Shown piece after piece: positions 1 to 9,015 of a stretch of DNA of 12,165 nt (the first letter of the stretch is position 1; every line of letters begins with the position of its first letter). The position numbers were made by a program, and so were the translations under genes. Origin of the DNA: Allomyces macrogynus ATCC 38327 (Eukaryota > Blastocladiomycota > Blastocladiomycetes > Blastocladiales > Blastocladiaceae); NCBI GenBank assembly GCA_000151295.1, contig GG745348.1, positions 213,554 to 225,718 of the forward strand, given 5' to 3'. Under the pieces are notes generated by a model. That model did not search any database. It worked only from the letters and a program-made list of their open reading frames with translations, and was not told where the DNA came from.

Positions 1-215
1 AGTGCTCGGCGCGGGTACCGAGACGTTGTCGGTAAACGCGCTTGGGCCCAGCTGCGCGAGAGCGTCGCGGCCGAGCTGTTGGTCGCGCCCCAGTCTGGGC
101 GCGCGAGGTTGTTGCCCCATCCGTTCCATGGCAACGCGGCCGTGACGGATTGGGCGCGTGCAGCGGGTGCGCCGAGTAAAGATATCGCGCAGATGAGTGC
201 AAAAAGCAGGGTCAT
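1..215 (-). CDS. Secreted protein, N-terminal part; animal-type heme peroxidase-like (partial, apparent frame break)
   Basis: Reading leftward from the ATG at 215-213, the sequence gives a clear signal peptide: a hydrophobic stretch (MTLLFALICAISLLG) ending in APAARA, with likely cleavage after residue 21 before Gln. The mature start contains GWGNNLARPDWGATNSS. I recognise this as similar to the conserved N-terminal segment of the animal-type heme peroxidase superfamily (G.GNN...P.WG...). In that family the next block is of the form L.P..Y.DG.S.P. Here a matching block, LGPSAFTDNVSVPAPS, is present but in another frame (codons from about 51 downward). An extra base, or loss of two, around 54-75 is needed to join the two. 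This could be an assembly indel or a real lesion. The catalytic histidine region lies outside the window, so activity cannot be judged. The family call is from memory of the motif and is moderate; the signal peptide is the stronger observation. Confidence 0.5.
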   Translation of the reverse strand, partial: MTLLFALICAISLLGAPAARAQSVTAALPWNGWGNNLARPDWGATNSSAATLSRSWAQARLPTTSRYPRRA

Positions 216-1296
216 GGCTGTGGGTGGTGCAGCTGCCCTGAGGGCACAGTCGGGCGGCGCGTCAGTGCCTTTTCGGGCGCGAATTGCCACCAGCCGCAAC
301 GGCACCGGCGGCGGGTATCTTGTAGCAGCCATGTGCGAGGAAAACGAGTCGGTGGAGATGGACGAGCGCGAGTGCATAGTTCGGAATTTCGAGCTTGGCG
401 TGGCCCAAGCGGGCGTGCGAGAGTGGAGCGCTGGTGTGTCGAGTGCCAGCGGGGACTTGTTGCGCACGGTGTAGCAGCATGCGATGCACTGCGCGCGGCG
501 TGGGAAGGCTCCCCAGGCAAGGGGCGTCAGATAGGGCTGCTGCGAATCTGCGGGCACGGCGGCGGCGCGGCGGGCTCGGACGAGCGCGAATGGGGAGGGC
601 CCGCTTGATGGGGCGCCGACCGAGGCCCTTGCGCAGGCACGATCGATCCAAACGCGTGGCCGTGCGTCGAAAATGCCCTCGTGGGAGCGCCTTGCATGCG
701 CGTGGTTCGCGTTGGGTCGCGCCGTTGTTCGTCGTCGTCCGCGTGCGGGCCGTCGGTGGGGGGCGGGTCAAACAGTCGAGGTGTGGCGCGAGACAGACGC
801 GCCGGGTGGGAGACATCCGCGGCGTGACCGTCGACACGGATCGCGTGGCCGCACGTGTTGTCAAGCAGGCAACGCAGAACAGACGCACGCCGTTTCCTGT
901 TGCCCCCACATCGCCCACCGAGCCGTCACCCCCGTCGTCCCACCAGGCGTCGGCCCGCTCTTCGTGGCTGTCGTGGACTTCACGACTGCTCATCCATTGG
1001 CCGCTCTCACTTCCCGCATTCGCCTGCTCGCGGCCCCCCGCTGCCGCTGCCGCCGGTCCCCTCCCGCCGTCGCCAGTCTCGCCGTGTGCCCGTGCTGTTG
1101 TGTGTTTGAGCGAGCGAGCCCCCAGCCTTTCTCTGCCCCGACCCCGTGCCGACCGCTTTCTCGCCGTGCTGCTCTGGACATTTTGCCGTGCAGCTTTCCC
1201 GTGGCGAATCGGTCCGGTCATCCTCGCCCGTCGTCCCAGCGCCCCTCGACTTCAAGGCTTGCTGCCGGGACGCGGACACCCCTGTCCTTCTGGACC
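216..1296. promoter_or_regulatory. Divergent intergenic region between the peroxidase-like gene and the 1297 gene
   Basis: This stretch of about 1.1 kb separates two genes pointing away from each other. Long open frames exist on both strands, but they overlap each other and show no recognisable domain, so I read them as chance open frames in GC-rich DNA. Base composition switches near 840: to the left the plus strand is G-rich, to the right it is C-rich and pyrimidine-rich, as expected if each half is the leader of the flanking gene. A CACGTG hexamer (852-857) sits near the switch. I see no convincing TATA box. Confidence 0.45.
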
Positions 1297-2613
1297 ATGA
1301 AATCGTCTTCCTCTGCGAGCGCCGCCTCGGACTCGATGCCCTCGCCGTCGCCGGCCCCGCACACCGTGCCGCGCCAACGCCGCGCCTCGGTCACCTCGCA
1401 GCAGGGCAGCGGCGCCGTGCGCAAGCGCTCCAAGCGCAAGCCCAAGCGGCTCAGCCGCGTTGTCGTTGACAAGGCTCGCCGCAAATGTACGTCGGTCGTC
1501 TCTATCGCCGACGAAGGGGGTTTGCTTTTGGTTGGAATTTCTTTTTGCCTTTGGCGCCCACCTTTCTCTCATTCGGTCTCCGAACGCATTCCGGCGCTTG
1601 GTCCTCTTGACCGACGCTGGCCCGCTCGGGACTTGATTCCTCGAATTCGGGGTCGCGCGCGAGCACGGCGGCGAGGCGGGCGCAGTGGTGATGACGCAAT
1701 CGGTCGACGATGATTGCCTTGGTGACGACGACGCGCTCCACCATTTCCCTGGCGAGGATGACGATGAGGATGTGGGTGCTGACGACGGCGACGATGGCCG
1801 CGGCCTTTGACTTGACTTGATCTTTTTTTCTCTTTCTTTCTTGCTTTTGCCTCACTTCTTTGATGATGCAGTGCTCTCTCTCTCCGTCACCATGACCAAC
1901 GCACTAAACTCGTCGCCCGCTGTGCTCCCTGTCGCCGGCGCACAGATCACATCCGGTCGAGCACCGACCTCAAGTCGCACTTTTCCGAGTACCTGCACGC
2001 CGTCGCATCACGGTGCACGAGTCCTATGGATGCGCACGACGCCGACATGAGCGACGACGACGACGACGAGTCCGATGCGCGCAGCTGGATCACGGCCTCG
2101 TCGCCGTCGCCCGTGCCGCCGGAAACGCCCATGCCCGCGCGGTCGTTGTCGCGGCTCGGCATGGCGGCCACGCTCATGCTCCCGAGCCCGCCCAAGGACA
2201 CAATTGTGCCGACCATGGTGCACTCGGCGCCGGTCGCGGGGCCCATGAACCCGGCCGCGCCCGTCTGGCTCACAGCACCCGCCGTCGCCTACTTGCCGCT
2301 CGCCGTGCCCGGCGCGCCGCTGTCCCCGCCGCAGCACCACGAACTGCCCGTGGCCGAGGTGGTGCCGGCCGCCGACCCGCAGCCCGTCTCGCCCGAAGAG
2401 TTTGAGCCCTACCAGTGGCTGCGCCTCATGCTCGCGACAGGCGCGACCTCGCCGAGCACGCCGCCGTCGCCGCCGCACGAGGGTGGCGAGGAGGGCAAGG
2501 TCGGCGCGAACGCGTGGCTCACACCGGATATGCTCATGGCCGGTGGTGCCGAGCACGATGAGGACGATGACGATGCGCTCCAGCGCGAACTCGATGCGTT
2601 GCTGGATGCCTAA
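1297..2613 (+). CDS. Hypothetical basic/acidic, probably nuclear protein, 285 aa, two exons
   Basis: I do not recognise the family. Exon 1 is 1297-1486 (63 codons plus one base) and exon 2 is 1946-2613. The start has a good context (ACCATGA). The donor is GTACGT at 1487 and the acceptor is CACAG at 1941-1945, about 30 nt after a CACTAAAC branch-like site. The junction joins T with AT and keeps frame, so the protein continues VDKARRK-YHIRSS. Visible parts: a Ser/Pro-rich N-terminus (residues 1-40) with a PKA-like RQRRAS site; a strong basic cluster, RKRSKRKPKRLSR (about 42-54), like a nuclear localisation signal; a possible helix, LKSHFSEYLHAVA (about 72-84); an Asp run (100-104); a long Pro/Ala-rich middle; and an acidic-hydrophobic tail ending DDDDALQRELDALLDA, reminiscent of a transactivation segment. 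A transcription regulator is possible, but no DNA-binding domain is recognised. The second-exon junction is inferred from frame and splice signals only. Confidence 0.55.
1487..1945 (+). other. Long intron (459 nt) of the 1297 gene
   Basis: Bounded by GTACGT and CACAG. It is four to seven times longer than the introns of the other two spliced genes (66-111 nt). The 3' half has T-rich tracts (about 1820-1860) typical of intron sequence. If retained, the reading frame stays open for 75 codons to a TGA at 1711-1713, giving a 138-residue short form with the basic cluster but without the acidic C-terminal part. A separate frame (about 1637-1807) reads as a highly acidic Asp-rich segment, but it has no convincing splice sites of its own. 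An alternative acceptor (GATGATGCAG, ending 1871) would put exon 2 in a frame that stops at 2050. Confidence 0.5.
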
Positions 2614-2665
2614 GCTCGTCGAACGTTCCGTCGTCGGTGTCGGTGTGCTCGGTGTGCTGGGCTCG

Positions 2666-2787
2666 GTGAGTCATCTCTTCTCTTGATCGTTTTTTCCGGA
2701 TCCGTTTTTGTGCCACAGTGTCCTCTCTCTATCTACGTGCGCTAATTGTTGGAGGTACTGTTCTATTTTCCCCCACACCCACGGCAG
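2666..2787 (+). other. Possible 3' UTR intron of the 1297 gene
   Basis: A GTGAGT donor at 2666 and a CACGGCAG acceptor ending at 2787 bracket 122 nt that include a pyrimidine-rich part and a GCTAAT branch-like site near 2741. Both sites lie after the TAA at 2611-2613, so removal would not change the protein. The donor is 52 nt past the stop, near the distance at which a downstream junction can trigger nonsense-mediated decay in some eukaryotes. Inferred from signals only. Confidence 0.3.
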
Positions 2788-2945
2788 CCACTCGGTGCTC
2801 GCGCGCAAGCCCGACCGTGTCGCCGTGCCGTTACCGCGCTCTTCACCCCTCCGACTTTCGGCTAACCTGAACGCGTGCGTGACTCCGGCCCGGTTCGGCT
2901 CTGCCCTCGTTGTGTTCTCTCTCTCGCCAGTGCCTGTCCGCCTGC

Positions 2946-2960
2946 CTGCTGCTGCTGCTG
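2946..2960 (+). repeat. Short CTG trinucleotide run
   Basis: Five perfect CTG units in a row, followed by CTC, inside the noncoding stretch downstream of the 1297 gene. It is short and probably of no functional weight, though such runs can vary in length between strains. Confidence 0.6.
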
Positions 2961-3054
2961 CTCTCTTTAATTTTCGGAGGTGTGCCGGTGCGCGTTTCGA
3001 CTCGGCCTTGTGAGGCCGGGCACCGCCGCCGGTCGTCGTTCCCCCGTTGGAATT

Positions 3055-3064
3055 TGTACATAAA
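3055..3064 (+). terminator. Possible polyadenylation signal (TGTACATAAA)
   Basis: A TGTA-plus-ATAAA-like element about 440 nt after the stop of the 1297 gene, in an A/T-richer stretch and followed by an A-rich run (about 3073-3082). This resembles fungal 3' end elements but is a loose match. TGTACA is also palindromic, so the element could be read from the other side. Confidence 0.25.
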
Positions 3065-3434
3065 CCGCTCCTAAGACAAAAAAATGTTGCGCATTTTGGT
3101 TTTCACATGCTTCTCCACCGGGTGTTGTTGAGTGTCGCTTGTGTTGCGATTGGGGTCGGGGTTGGATTGCTGCCGTTTATGTTCATTCGTGACGAGAGCC
3201 GACCGGTCGAGTGTGATGGCAAGGACAAGCACGGCTTCTCCATCCTTGTTCACGGCTAACTCGTGTCGTTTTTGCAGCGCTGGAGACGAGGAAACATTGT
3301 CTGCAATAACAAATCGCAACTGGTGCCAAGATTGACAAGTGCCAAAGGTCTCAAACTGATGGAACAAACCGACGCTCGCCAAAAATCCCACAAACACCCT
3401 TCTCCTCCTCCTCTCCACTCAACCCCATCCCGCA

Positions 3435-6400
3435 TCAATGGTGCTGCGCCGAACTCTCCTCAACCAAAGCGCGGAACACCGACCCATTCTGCGCCAACAA
3501 CTTCTGCGGAGCATCATACTCAACGACCCTACCCCCCGCCAACACCAAGATCCGGTCCGAATCAATCACCGTATTCACGCGGTGCGCAATCGTCAAGATC
3601 GTGCAGTGCGCAAATTGCGCGCGAATCGTCTGCTGCACGATGCGGTCCGTCTCCAAGTCGATCTGCGCTGTCGCTTCGTCCAGGACCAACACCTGCGAAT
3701 GGCGCAGCAGCGCGCGGGCCAGGCACACTAGCTGGCGCTGGCCGAGGGAGAGGGTCGCGCCGTGCGCGACCGCGTGCGAGAGCTTCCCGGGAAGGGCCGC
3801 CACGGTCTCGCGCAACTGCACCGCGTCGAGCGCTTGCCAGAGCGCCATATCGTCGTGCTGCTCGAACGGATCCAAGTTGGCGCGAATCGTGCCCGAAAAC
3901 AAGATCGGGTCCTGTGGGATAATCGTGATCCGCGACCGCAAGTCGTAGAGCCCGACGGTCGCGATATCCACGCCGTCGAGCACGATTCGGCCCTCGGCCG
4001 CTTCCAGGATCCGGAACAGAGCCAGGAGCGTACTCGATTTGCCCGACCCAGTGCGGCCCACAATCCCGACCTTGCACGCCGCGGGGACCGTGACGTGAAT
4101 ATCGTGCAGGACAAGGTCCAAACCGGCGCGGTACCGCGTCGCGAAATGCTCAAACTGGATCACGCCGCGGTTCGGCCAGTGCGGCGGCGGCCGCGTGGGC
4201 ATGAGCGCGGGCGCCTCGACGGGCAACTCGGAATACTCGTGGATGCGTTCGACGGCGACGATGTTCGCTTCGACGTCGCACAACTGGCGAATCGTCCAGT
4301 TCAGAGCGCCCGTGGTCGTCAGCGCATACGACAAGGTCAGCCCAATCACGGCCGAATCCGCGTGCGTCACGACCATCAGCAACGCCGCGGCAAGCACGAC
4401 CATGGCGCCAATAAACTCGAGCCGCACGGCCAACCACCGGTTCGACGTGGTCGACAGGTAATACGCGCGCAGATTATCGTCGACGCGCGCGTAGAGGCCG
4501 CGGACGAACCGCGACTGGTGCCCGAAGGCGCGAATGACCGTGAGCCCGTCGAGCGATTCGCCGAAATGCGTGTAGACGGGGGAGCGCGAGACCGAATCGA
4601 GCCGGCGCAGTTCGCGCGACGAGGCGATGAAGATGCGCTGGATGAACCAGTAGGCGACGGCGAGCGGCGCGAGGGCCGCGAGGAACGCCGGCGTGTAGGC
4701 CGAAATGAGCAGCATCACACCGAGGACGGAGAGGAACGTGCGGACCATCGACTGGAATGCGCGTGGCAGGGTCTCGTCGACGACGTTGACGTCCTTGGCG
4801 AAACTACATCGTCGTGCCGATGGATCAGTTTGGAGCTACTTCATCCGCATCCCCCTCGGTCACAAAAGAACATACCGGTTGATCACGCGGCCGACCGGCT
4901 GCGTGTCGAAAAACTCCATCTTGTACGCGGCGACGCGCGAGAGCATGCGGTTATGCAGCGTGCGCGCGGCACGGATCCCGCACACGATCCACCCGACGAT
5001 TGTCATGAGCACGGCCATGGTCGAAAAGCCCACACCAATCACGCCGTAGACGGTCAAGAACGTGCTCGTCTCGACATCGTGCGAGACGGCATACTCGAGC
5101 CAGATATTGGCCGACATTGACAATGCCTGGTTGGCGACGGCCGCGACGAAAAACAGGGCGACGCCGCGCCACGTGCAGCTCTTCAAATACAGCGTGTAGA
5201 CGGACCACGGAATCGAGCCGGAGGCCATAGTTTCCGACACGATTTGCGGGCGGTCGCCCTTGTTCATGACAAACGGAACCACGGTTTTCGGTGCCGCCGC
5301 GGTCGACGACGACGCGGGTGACGGAACGTCCCCCTCCTCGCCGTCGTTGCCGCGGGTCGTGGTCGGGATCGCAATCGCCGAGAGCAGCTGCATCGTATCG
5401 CCCTTGAGAGACTTGACGTAGTCGAGCGTGCCGATTTCCGTGACGCGGCCATCGCGCAAATTCACGACCATCTGACACTGGTTCAGGAAATGCAATTGGT
5501 GCGTGACGAGAATACGGCACTTGTCCTTGAGCAACCCGTTGGGACCGAAACACGCATCAAACACTTGCCGCCCAACCTGCGCGTCGAGTGCGCTCAGCGG
5601 ATCATCGAGCAAATAAACATCGTGCCGCGAGTAGACCGCACGGGCAATCGCGAGACGCTTCTTCTGCCCGCCCGACAACGAGACCCCCTTCTCACCCACC
5701 AGGCACAGGTCACCATCCGGCAAAACCGCGAGATCGACATCGAGACAGGTCGCGCGAATCACGGCCGCGTACCACTCGTCATCGAGTGCGGCGCCAAACA
5801 AGATATTGTCCCGAATACTCGCGTTGAGCAACCACGACTCGTCGCTGACGTACGCGAGCGACCCGGCCACATCCACGCGCGGCGCCGGGTTCGCGACCGT
5901 CGGGACCGCCCGCATTTCGCCGAGAATCGCCGACAGGAGACTCGATTTCCCGCCGCCGACTTTGCCAATCACGCAGACGAGTTCGCGCGCGAGGAACGTC
6001 AGGTCGAGGTCGTTGAGGACCGGGACGGGCGCGGTGAGGTCGTCCTCATCGGACGAGGCGGTCTTGGCCCAGGCAAAGCTGCCGCGCACACGCACGGCCT
6101 CGGCCTTGACGGTGCTGGATACGGCGGCGGGCGCGTTGTGCCGGTGCAGGTACTCGTTGTGCACTTCCTCCGCGGTCAGGAACTGGTAGATGCGGTTGAG
6201 CGAGACCGATGAGTCGACGACCGAGCTGATCACGTTGGGCAGCATGGTCATCGGGAATTGCAGCAGGTTGAAGAGCGACAGCGAGACAAAGGCCTTGGAC
6301 GGCGTGAGCTGCTCGCCCGAGGTCAGAACTACAACAGTGGGGACGCGGCGTGTGAACACTCTCGCATCAACCCTCGCCCGAAACTAGGGAAAACAAATGC

Positions 6401-8440
6401 GTACGGTAGACGGCAAACGTCGCAAACGCGACCGCAAACGGCGTACACATCCAAAAGAAACCGGTGACGGCGTTCAAGTACCCGTACTTGCGAATATTGC
6501 GCATTTCCTTGTGCCGCACGTGGTCGATCCGGCCGAGGAAAAACTTTTCCCACGCGTAGAGCTTGATCACTTTGATCCCCGACAAAAACTCGTCCATTAG
6601 CTTGAGCCGATGGTCCTTGTTCTTCATCTGGTCCTTTTGCACGACACGCTGCCGCTTGGCGAGTGCCGTGTTCACGGGCATGACCAAAATCATGACCGCG
6701 AGCCCGGCCAGGACTGCGGGACCGAGCTGATCCCAGAGCAAGTAGAGCGACATGCCGATCTGGAACGGGCCCGACCAGAGCCCGACGTGCAAGTAAGTCA
6801 GGAGGTCCGAGAGCTTCTGCACGTCGACCGACATGATATTAACGAGCTGGCCCGTCGACGACTGGCTCTTGGCATTCAGCGAGAGCCGCAGCGCCTTGTG
6901 GTAGACGGCGGCCGTCAACGCCGTGCGCAACTGCGTGCCGACGACCAGACACAGCTGGAAGTACTGGTTCACAAACAACGACTGCGTCATGGCGACGAGA
7001 AACATGCCGATTGCAATGGCGACCCCCTGCGGTACCGACTCGTGTGCGATCAGCTGCTGCAGGAGCGTCGGCTGCGTGAAGGCCATCAGGTCCTGCACAA
7101 ACTTGAGCAACCCAGCCAGCGCAAACGTCGGCCCAATCACGACGACGATCGCACGGAACAGTGACGGGCCGCTGGGTTTCGCCAATTCGCGGTCCCAGAC
7201 GGCGGCAAACTTGGTGTAGTTGGCGGCCGTCGCCTGCGACGCCGCGACGCGCCACAGATCGTCGGCACGCAAGACGTGTTTTTGCCCGCGGCGCATCAGG
7301 TCGTTGAGCCACCAGAACGACAGCCGCGAGAACAAGTTGGCCGTATCTTCCGGATTCGCCACGCCCGCAACGTTGCCGTCCTCGTCGACGACCAGCGCGC
7401 CGACATCGTCGCCGAGCAGCTCATAGTCGCCGCGCGACTTGGGGATCAGTTCGAGGACAAAAGAGGCAAAGTAGAGCGCCGAGGTCGTGATGGCGAGCGC
7501 CGTGAGCGGGGCCAGCGGCACGTGGTGGAAGGCCAGGTGCTTGATGTCGAGCAGGGACGTGAAGAAGCCGACGAGCCAGACGACGAGCAGGACGTCGCTC
7601 GACGCGCGCGACCGCGTGTGTTCCGTGTGCGCCAGGACAAGACCGAGAGCCTGGACAGAGGGGAGGTGACTGGAGTGAGCACGTGCCGTTCAGACCCATC
7701 CAAAATGAAATTTTAGCTTGTCGTGAGGACAAACGTACCAGCGCCGCGACTTGCACCGCGAGGAGGGTCCCATTGACGCCCGAGTGGTCATTGGCGAGCG
7801 CGTACGCTGCGAGCTGCACGGCGATCAGGGCCGCAATGACAATCTACCAGGCGAGCAGAGTCAGCCCTTCCACGCCATTCAACAGCACACACGGATTCGA
7901 GCACAGTCAACGCACCAGCTTGGCCCAGTAGTGCCAGCCCCAATGCTCAGCCGAGGCCGCAGGCCGTCGCCTTAGCTGGATCAGACGCAGCGCGCCGACG
8001 ACCAGCAGCAGCGCGACGGGCAAATTGTTGATGATCGCCGACTGGAAACAGGTGGTCACGTCCCAGGTATCGTTGCCCTTGGGGTCCCAAGGCCCGAACC
8101 CGCCATGCGCCGAGCACCAGGCACCGAGTGCGCCTTGGTCGTCGCCATGGATTGGGGACGGCACCAGCGTTGGCATCGGTACGAGTGTCGGGGTCGGCAC
8201 GAGGGTCGGCGTGGGCAGCACCAGCGTAGGCGTGGGCGCCAGCGTCGGCGAAGGCACCAGCGTTGGCGTTGGCACAACCAGCGTCGGGGTGGGTGCGAGC
8301 GTCAACGTGGGCTCCAGCGTCGCGGTGCTCGTCGGGTTCGGCACGAGGAACGTTGACGTCGATGTGCTCGAGGTCGTGGTTGTGATCGTCGTCGGCGGGG
8401 CCGACGACTTGTTTTTTTTTAGGGCCGTCCAATCATACAT
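3435..8440 (-). CDS. ABCC/MRP-type ABC exporter, full length with TMD0 (about 1565 aa, five exons)
   Basis: Exons in gene order: 8440-7916, 7843-7739, 7650-6405, 6328-4876, 4803-3435. The four introns (72, 88, 76, 72 nt) all have GT-AG ends, and every junction restores conserved MRP sequence. Layout: an N-terminal Pro/Thr-repeat extension (about 1-100), then an MRP1-like extracellular start (WCSAHGGFGPWD, NDTWD, CFQ), five TMD0 helices (about 138-278), and the L0 linker with NPEDTANLFSRLSFWWLN. TMD1 follows, then NBD1: Walker A GKVGGGKS (747-754), signature LSGGQ, Walker B LLDDPLSALDA with the Asp usual for MRP NBD1, and H-loop VTH. TMD2 follows, then NBD2: Walker A GRTGSGKS (1359-1366), Q-loop PQDP, signature LSLGQ, Walker B VLVLDEAT with catalytic Glu near 1486, and H-loop IAHR. 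Length and order match MRP1/Ycf1-type exporters of glutathione conjugates, often vacuolar in fungi; substrate and location are inferred from the family. The first in-frame ATG (8440) is used; Met89 is an alternative start. NBD1 lacks the usual Q-loop Gln. Product call is firm; the extreme N-terminus is less so. Confidence 0.93.
8153..8320 (-). repeat. Coding minisatellite: about 18-bp units encoding P-T-P-T-L-V
   Basis: Degenerate repeats in the first exon of the ABC transporter encode residues 41-96, a run of PTPTLV, PSPTLA and PMPTLV variants with occasional extra Val or Leu. On the plus strand the unit reads roughly as GGCACCAGCGTTGGCGTT with substitutions. The unit stays a multiple of three, so copy changes would keep frame. 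In MRP1 this end of the protein faces outside or the lumen, so the repeat would be a Pro/Thr-rich, possibly O-glycosylated stalk. Confidence 0.85.
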
Positions 8441-9015
8441 GGTCGGGGATGGCCGCGGATCGAAGAGAGAGCACGCGGCGTGCGCAACGCTGCCAGTGCG
8501 AGGATCAGGCAACGGCGCAGAGAGAGGACCGGGTTGCGGTTCGTGATTGATGCCTGGTGGTGGATGGTGGTGGTGTGGCGCTCTGACCGTCTGACAGAGC
8601 AGGCCGCATGATGAAGCGAAAGAACGAGGAACCAAAGAAGGAACGTGCAAAACACGTGAAGCACGCGGCCTTGATGTGTCACGTCTCGCACGTCTCCCGC
8701 AGCCGGTTCGCACGCGACCACCGCTGTGCTCGCTGCGCGCGTGCGCGCTACCGCCTGCTCGCGGTCGCCACAAACGCGCTTGCGTGCGCTTTTATGACGC
8801 TTCTCTATTCTTGCCGACACGGCGCACGACCGAGCACGACTGCAGCACGGACAGCTCCACCTCAAGGCCTGACCAACTGCTTTCGACAAGCTTGATCCGC
8901 TCGCTTCTCTCTCCAACGTACCCTTCTCATCCAGTCGACCCGACCATTGCGCCGCGCAACCTCACCCGATCCGATCAATCTCGTCCAAGCCAAGCCAACA
9001 ACCAAGCAATCAACC
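8441..9015. promoter_or_regulatory. Divergent promoter region of the ABC transporter and the cysteine-rich gene
   Basis: 575 nt between two start codons pointing apart. The plus strand is purine-rich on the transporter side (for example 8600-8645) and pyrimidine-rich on the other (8880-8940), with the change near 8670. The last 40 nt before 9016 are CAA- and CCAA-rich (CCAAGCCAACAACCAAGC), a common style of fungal 5' UTR. A CACGTG hexamer, the core of bHLH (Cbf1/Pho4-like) sites, lies at 8653-8658; with such GC-rich DNA one copy is weak evidence. I see no clear TATA box. Confidence 0.45.

Larger units (their letters stand above)
2614..3434. other. Convergent intergenic region: 3' UTRs of the 1297 gene and the ABC transporter
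   Basis: About 820 nt between two stop codons facing each other. Base composition is more A/T-rich than in the coding regions, especially 3040-3430. It holds a possible 3' UTR intron, a short CTG run and a TGTACATAAA element (separate entries). A short open frame from ATG 3107 to 3259 encodes 50 residues with one hydrophobic stretch, but there is no further support for it. A CTAAC plus GTTTTTGCAG motif ending at 3278 looks like a plus-strand 3' splice site, but I find no matching donor and exon. Confidence 0.45.

Noticed and set aside
852..857. CACGTG as a firm regulatory site (also at 8653-8658)
   Set aside because: The hexamer also occurs in coding and intron sequence (for example 7519-7524, 7680-7685 and 11168-11173), at a rate that GC-rich DNA can explain. 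Kept only as a note.
262..1300. Long overlapping open frames on both strands (minus 262-1221, plus 395-1300)
   Set aside because: They overlap on opposite strands, are very rich in Arg and low-complexity sequence, have no recognisable domain, and sit in a spacer whose composition fits two leaders. Few stops are expected in such GC-rich DNA.
1872..2050. Alternative exon 2 of the 1297 gene starting at 1872
   Set aside because: It gives a frame that stops at 2050 and loses the long open frame to 2613. The 1946 start restores frame and follows a better branch-site arrangement.
3762..5120. Plus-strand 452-codon open frame opposite the transporter
   Set aside because: It is exactly antisense to NBD2 and TMD2 coding sequence that shows full MRP motifs. 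Its Arg/Asp/His-rich composition is typical of the reverse of GC-rich coding DNA.
7844..7915. tRNA B-box-like string (CTCGAATCC) on the minus strand
   Set aside because: It lies inside a transporter intron, has no A-box partner at the right distance and cannot fold as a cloverleaf.
8025..8546. Plus-strand Gly/Val repeat open frame (GVGTSVGVG type)
   Set aside because: It is the complement of the PTPTLV-encoding minisatellite. The minus-strand reading runs directly into the conserved MRP N-terminus, so that is the coding strand.
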